A stretch of DNA of 64,000 nucleotides, from the NCBI GenBank assembly GCA_002720855.1, contig PBIN01000004.1:62001-126000 (forward strand), given 5' to 3'. Below are positions 61,879-64,000 of this stretch, piece after piece (positions within the stretch are counted from its first letter, which is position 1; every line of letters starts with the position of its first letter). The DNA is from Rhodospirillaceae bacterium. GTDB taxonomy: Bacteria; Pseudomonadota; Alphaproteobacteria; MPNO01; UBA2964. The translations under genes and the position numbers were made by a program. Under the pieces are notes generated by a model. That model was not told the DNA's origin. It saw only the letters and a list, made by a program, of their open reading frames with translations, and ran no database searches.

Positions 61879-62148
61879 ATGGAAACACTTCCCAGAAATG
61901 TCACCGCTTACAAACGGACACCAACCTTTACTGAAGAGACTGTTCCAGGAGGTCTGCTGAAAGACCACTCAACAGCTGATGGTGTGTGGGGTCTTATTCA
62001 GATCGAAAGCGGGAAGTTGGAATACACCATAGGCGATGATGAAATTCACGAGCTGACACCGGGTAATGACGGTGTCGTCCAGCCGACCGTCACCCATCAT
62101 ATCCGGCCCATCGGCGAGGTCGCATTTTTTGTCGAGTTTTACAAATGA
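61879..62148 (+). CDS. DUF1971 small cupin-like protein
   Basis: The 89-residue protein has the fold of the TehB C-terminal domain: LPRNVTAYKRTPTFTEETVP, then VWGLIQIESGKLEYTIGDDE and VQPTVTHHIRPIGEVAFFVE. Members occur alone or fused to tellurite-resistance methyltransferase TehB. The chosen start ATG 61879 fits the family beginning; the frame is open 51 bases upstream. The convergent MmcQ gene overlaps its end by 10 bases. Confidence 0.87.
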   Translation: METLPRNVTAYKRTPTFTEETVPGGLLKDHSTADGVWGLIQIESGKLEYTIGDDEIHELTPGNDGVVQPTVTHHIRPIGEVAFFVEFYK

Positions 62149-62498
62149 AGCCCCAGCTCGGCCTGCTTTTTCTTGGTCAGACCGCGCGCAACAATTTTAT
62201 GCGACTGGGTAATATAGTCCTTGAGGTCTTCGTCCGATAAGCCCGGCTTATCATAATGCTGAATCCACTTCATCCCGCGGGACGCAAGATAGGGAGCGGG
62301 ACGCAGTCCCGGTTGTTCCTGGAGAAATTCATAGGCGATATCGGACACCTTAAAGGCAAAGGCCGGCTCTTTTTCCTTCCAGCCGCCAATTGCAAATACC
62401 TTGCCGCCTACTTTCCAAACATTTGAGCCCCCCCACTGCACGACGTGGGATGTCGCTGGCAATCCGGCACAAAACTCGTTGAATTCTTCATCGGTCAC
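62139..62498 (-). CDS. MmcQ/YjbR family protein
   Basis: The 119-residue protein matches MmcQ/YjbR: FCAGLPATSHVVQWGGSNVWKV-like opening (FNEFCAGLPATSHVVQWGGS) and AFKVSDIAYEFLQEQPGLRP and PYLASRGMKWIQHYD follow. The fold resembles a DNA-binding double-wing protein; function is unknown. It is the first leftward gene after the DUF1476 gene, separated by 33 bases. Confidence 0.88.
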   Translation of the reverse strand: MTDEEFNEFCAGLPATSHVVQWGGSNVWKVGGKVFAIGGWKEKEPAFAFKVSDIAYEFLQEQPGLRPAPYLASRGMKWIQHYDKPGLSDEDLKDYITQSHKIVARGLTKKKQAELGLHL

Positions 62499-62531
62499 AA
62501 GTACCCGCCACCTATAGATTTTTGAGTGTTG

Positions 62532-62858
62532 CTAGGCCTCGTCTTCAATCTGCTGACGCGCTGTATCGCCTAGAATGTCCATCTGTTTGCGCAATTCTGA
62601 TTCATCTATCGGCGAGCCTTTATCGTTCAGATCGCCAAGAAGTTTTCGGACGACATCGGCATCCCCTGCTTCTTCAAAGTCGGATGCGACAACTTCTTTA
62701 GAGTATTCCTCGGCAGCGTCATCACTAAGTCCCATTATTTCCGCTGCCCACAAGCCCAACAATTTGTTGCGGCGCGCGGTTATTTTGAACAGCATTTCCT
62801 GATCGTGCTGGTATTTGGCTTCATACCCTTTTTCGCGATCCTTAAAGCCATCAGCCAT
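62532..62858 (-). CDS. DUF1476 protein (zeta-type F1-ATPase inhibitor family)
   Basis: The 108-residue protein is of the alphaproteobacterial DUF1476 family: FKDREKGYEAKYQHDQEMLF near the start and ARRNKLLGLWAAEIMGLS after it. In Paracoccus the member is the zeta subunit that inhibits the F1-ATPase (known for the family). The N-terminal region fits the inhibitory helix. It is divergent from the NRDE protein and lies about 0.95 kb from purS, a neighbourhood usual for this family in alphaproteobacteria. Confidence 0.93.
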   Translation of the reverse strand: MADGFKDREKGYEAKYQHDQEMLFKITARRNKLLGLWAAEIMGLSDDAAEEYSKEVVASDFEEAGDADVVRKLLGDLNDKGSPIDESELRKQMDILGDTARQQIEDEA

Positions 62859-62918
62859 ATTTTATGTCTCCTCAAATGCGCACATTGGCGCTCGTTTATT
62901 TCAGTATCTAATGTAAGC

Positions 62919-62939
62919 GGTTGCGTCCTTTGCGCAACC
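62919..62939. promoter_or_regulatory. Stem-loop in the DUF1476/NRDE divergent region
   Basis: GGTTGCG (62919-62925) and CGCAACC (62933-62939) are perfect complements around a 7-base loop. It lies 20 bases before the NRDE start and 61 bases from the DUF1476 start. No T run follows. It may be a regulator site or an mRNA leader hairpin. Confidence 0.35.
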
Positions 62940-62958
62940 CAGTCATAACGCCCGCGAA

Positions 62959-63714
62959 ATGTGTACCGTCGTCTTTTTACGCCGTCCCGAACATCGTTGG
63001 CCCCTTATACTGGGTGCCAACCGTGACGAAATGATGAATCGTCCGTGGCGTCCGCCCGGTCGTCACTGGCCGGATCGTGAAAATGTCGTTGCCGGAATTG
63101 ATGAACTTGCCGGCGGGTCATGGCTGGGTATGAATGATGAAGGTGTTGTCGCGGGTATTCTCAACCGAAAGGATTCTCTTGGTCCGGACGAGAACCTGCG
63201 AAGTCGTGGCGAAATCGTTCTTGAGGCGCTTGATCATACAGACGCCGTGTACGCCGTAGAAGCCCTCGCGGAATTGAGCCCTGCAGCCTATCGAAGCTTC
63301 AATCTATTCGTGGCAGATAACCGGGATGCCTGGTGGCTGCGCAGTCTTGGTCCGGACGCTAAGAAAGTCGAGATATTCGAAATACCCGAAGGCATCTCCA
63401 TGTTAACGGCATGGGATTTAAATGCCGATGATTCCGTTCGAACAGGCTTCTACTTACCCCAATTTCGTAACGCAATGCCTCCCCATCCTGAAAAGGGCGA
63501 CTGGCGCTTGTGGGAGACGTTGATGGGGTCTACCGACCATGCTGAAGGCGCTGTTCCGGGCGAGGCGCTATTCATCCAAACTGATCGAGGGTTTGGAACG
63601 TTATCGACAAGCCTTATAGCTCTAGAATCACCCGAAATCCTAAACGCCAAAAAGATCTGGCAATTTCTCGACACCTCAAAAAACGACGCGGAATTTATCT
63701 CTGTTGAAGTTTAG
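62959..63714 (+). CDS. NRDE family (TANGO2-like) protein
   Basis: The 251-residue protein starts MCTVVFLRRPEHRWPLILGA and then has the hallmark NRDEM, with a conserved GGSWLGMNDEGVVAGILNR block (about 54-72). The N-terminal Cys resembles an Ntn hydrolase nucleophile. Members include eukaryotic TANGO2, whose proposed role concerns haem or lipid handling. The bacterial function is unknown. It is followed 90 bases later by purS. Confidence 0.9.
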   Translation: MCTVVFLRRPEHRWPLILGANRDEMMNRPWRPPGRHWPDRENVVAGIDELAGGSWLGMNDEGVVAGILNRKDSLGPDENLRSRGEIVLEALDHTDAVYAVEALAELSPAAYRSFNLFVADNRDAWWLRSLGPDAKKVEIFEIPEGISMLTAWDLNADDSVRTGFYLPQFRNAMPPHPEKGDWRLWETLMGSTDHAEGAVPGEALFIQTDRGFGTLSTSLIALESPEILNAKKIWQFLDTSKNDAEFISVEV

Positions 63715-63804
63715 CTGACAAAACATGTCCGAGCATTGTTGGGAATCTGCAAACTTGCTATAGCTTGATTGCATCTTGCTGCGGGGTTGAAACAGGGACT
63801 TAAC

Positions 63805-64000
63805 GTGAAAATACGCGTCCATATTACGCTCAAAAATGGCGTTCTCGATCCGCAGGGCAAAGCGATTTCGAACGCGCTCGGCTCGCTTGGTTTCACCGGA
63901 ATTAACGATGTCCGCCAGGGTAAATTCATCGAGGTTGATGTGGCGGAAAGCGATCCTAAAAAAGCCCGAGCTGCAGCCGACGAAATGTGCCGCAAGTTGC
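63805..64000 (+). CDS. purS: Phosphoribosylformylglycinamidine synthase subunit PurS (partial, runs off the end)
   Basis: The first 65 residues are visible from GTG 63805: KIRVHITLKNGVLDPQGKAI, then LGFTGINDVRQGKFIEVDV and KARAAADEMCRKL. This is the start of PurS, the small subunit that bridges PurL and PurQ. purQ and purL are expected further on (inference). No purC gene precedes it, unlike the usual alphaproteobacterial order; the long-type purC lies at 47301-48269. Confidence 0.93.
   Translation, partial: MKIRVHITLKNGVLDPQGKAISNALGSLGFTGINDVRQGKFIEVDVAESDPKKARAAADEMCRKL

Overview
The window looks like chromosomal DNA of an alphaproteobacterium, probably a free-living or host-associated marine member near Rhodospirillales. 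This rests on gene families rather than on a named match: a DUF1476 protein (zeta-type F1-ATPase inhibitor, an alphaproteobacterial family) near purS, adjacent map and radC, an NRDE/MmcQ/DUF1971 housekeeping group, and many catabolic genes of kinds common in such genomes. No rRNA, prophage, transposase or CRISPR array was seen. No gene-free stretch exceeds about 300 bases.

Region 1 (1-27.6 kb) is a catabolic zone built for aromatic or heteroaromatic acids. It holds three Rieske ring-hydroxylating oxygenase alpha subunits (two with beta subunits), a 4,5-dihydroxyphthalate decarboxylase-like protein, a benzoate-CoA ligase-like enzyme, a three-subunit molybdenum hydroxylase whose large subunit carries a fused CoxG domain, and an HpaB-type flavin monooxygenase. 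It also has an NDP-forming acyl-CoA ligase pair, quinone oxidoreductase, ornithine cyclodeaminase-like protein, MFS porter, SDR and a second, solitary molybdenum hydroxylase large subunit. The six genes from 22834 down to 15699 form one leftward set. They diverge from a rightward MFS-SDR-(amidohydrolase remnant)-Mo-hydroxylase set, and two strong palindromes lie between them. Inside this zone are a small ArsR-controlled operon with a clear dyad operator, and three genes interrupted by single in-frame stops.

Region 2 (27.7-39.7 kb) has an 848-residue multi-repeat ricin-B-like lectin, a CDGSH protein, a TauD paralogue, tRNA-Leu(UAA), and a leftward operon of a CinA-type domain protein, a small membrane protein and three tandem paralogous MFS porters. 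A PEP mutase/isocitrate lyase family protein and a convergent TIGR03032/TIGR02466 pair follow.

Region 3 (39.9-44.1 kb) carries map and radC, then a three-gene phospholipid cassette (CDP-alcohol phosphotransferase, frameshifted CDP-DAG synthase, PlsC-like acyltransferase). The cassette is bracketed by a second, diverged copy of the last 269 bases of radC. This is the clearest structural oddity and looks like the scar of a recombination-driven insertion.

Region 4 (44.1-64 kb) mixes housekeeping genes (purC long form, purB, RsmB-type methyltransferase, DUF1476, start of purS) with accessory genes. The accessory genes include a tryptophan-halogenase-like flavoenzyme beside an alpha/beta hydrolase, an amidase and a second hydrolase; an Atm1-type ABC exporter; Bcr/CflA MFS; a stand-alone RNA-ligase-like protein; and a dienelactone-hydrolase-like protein that has lost its nucleophile. 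In-frame stops, one frameshift and gene remnants show either real gene decay or assembly errors.
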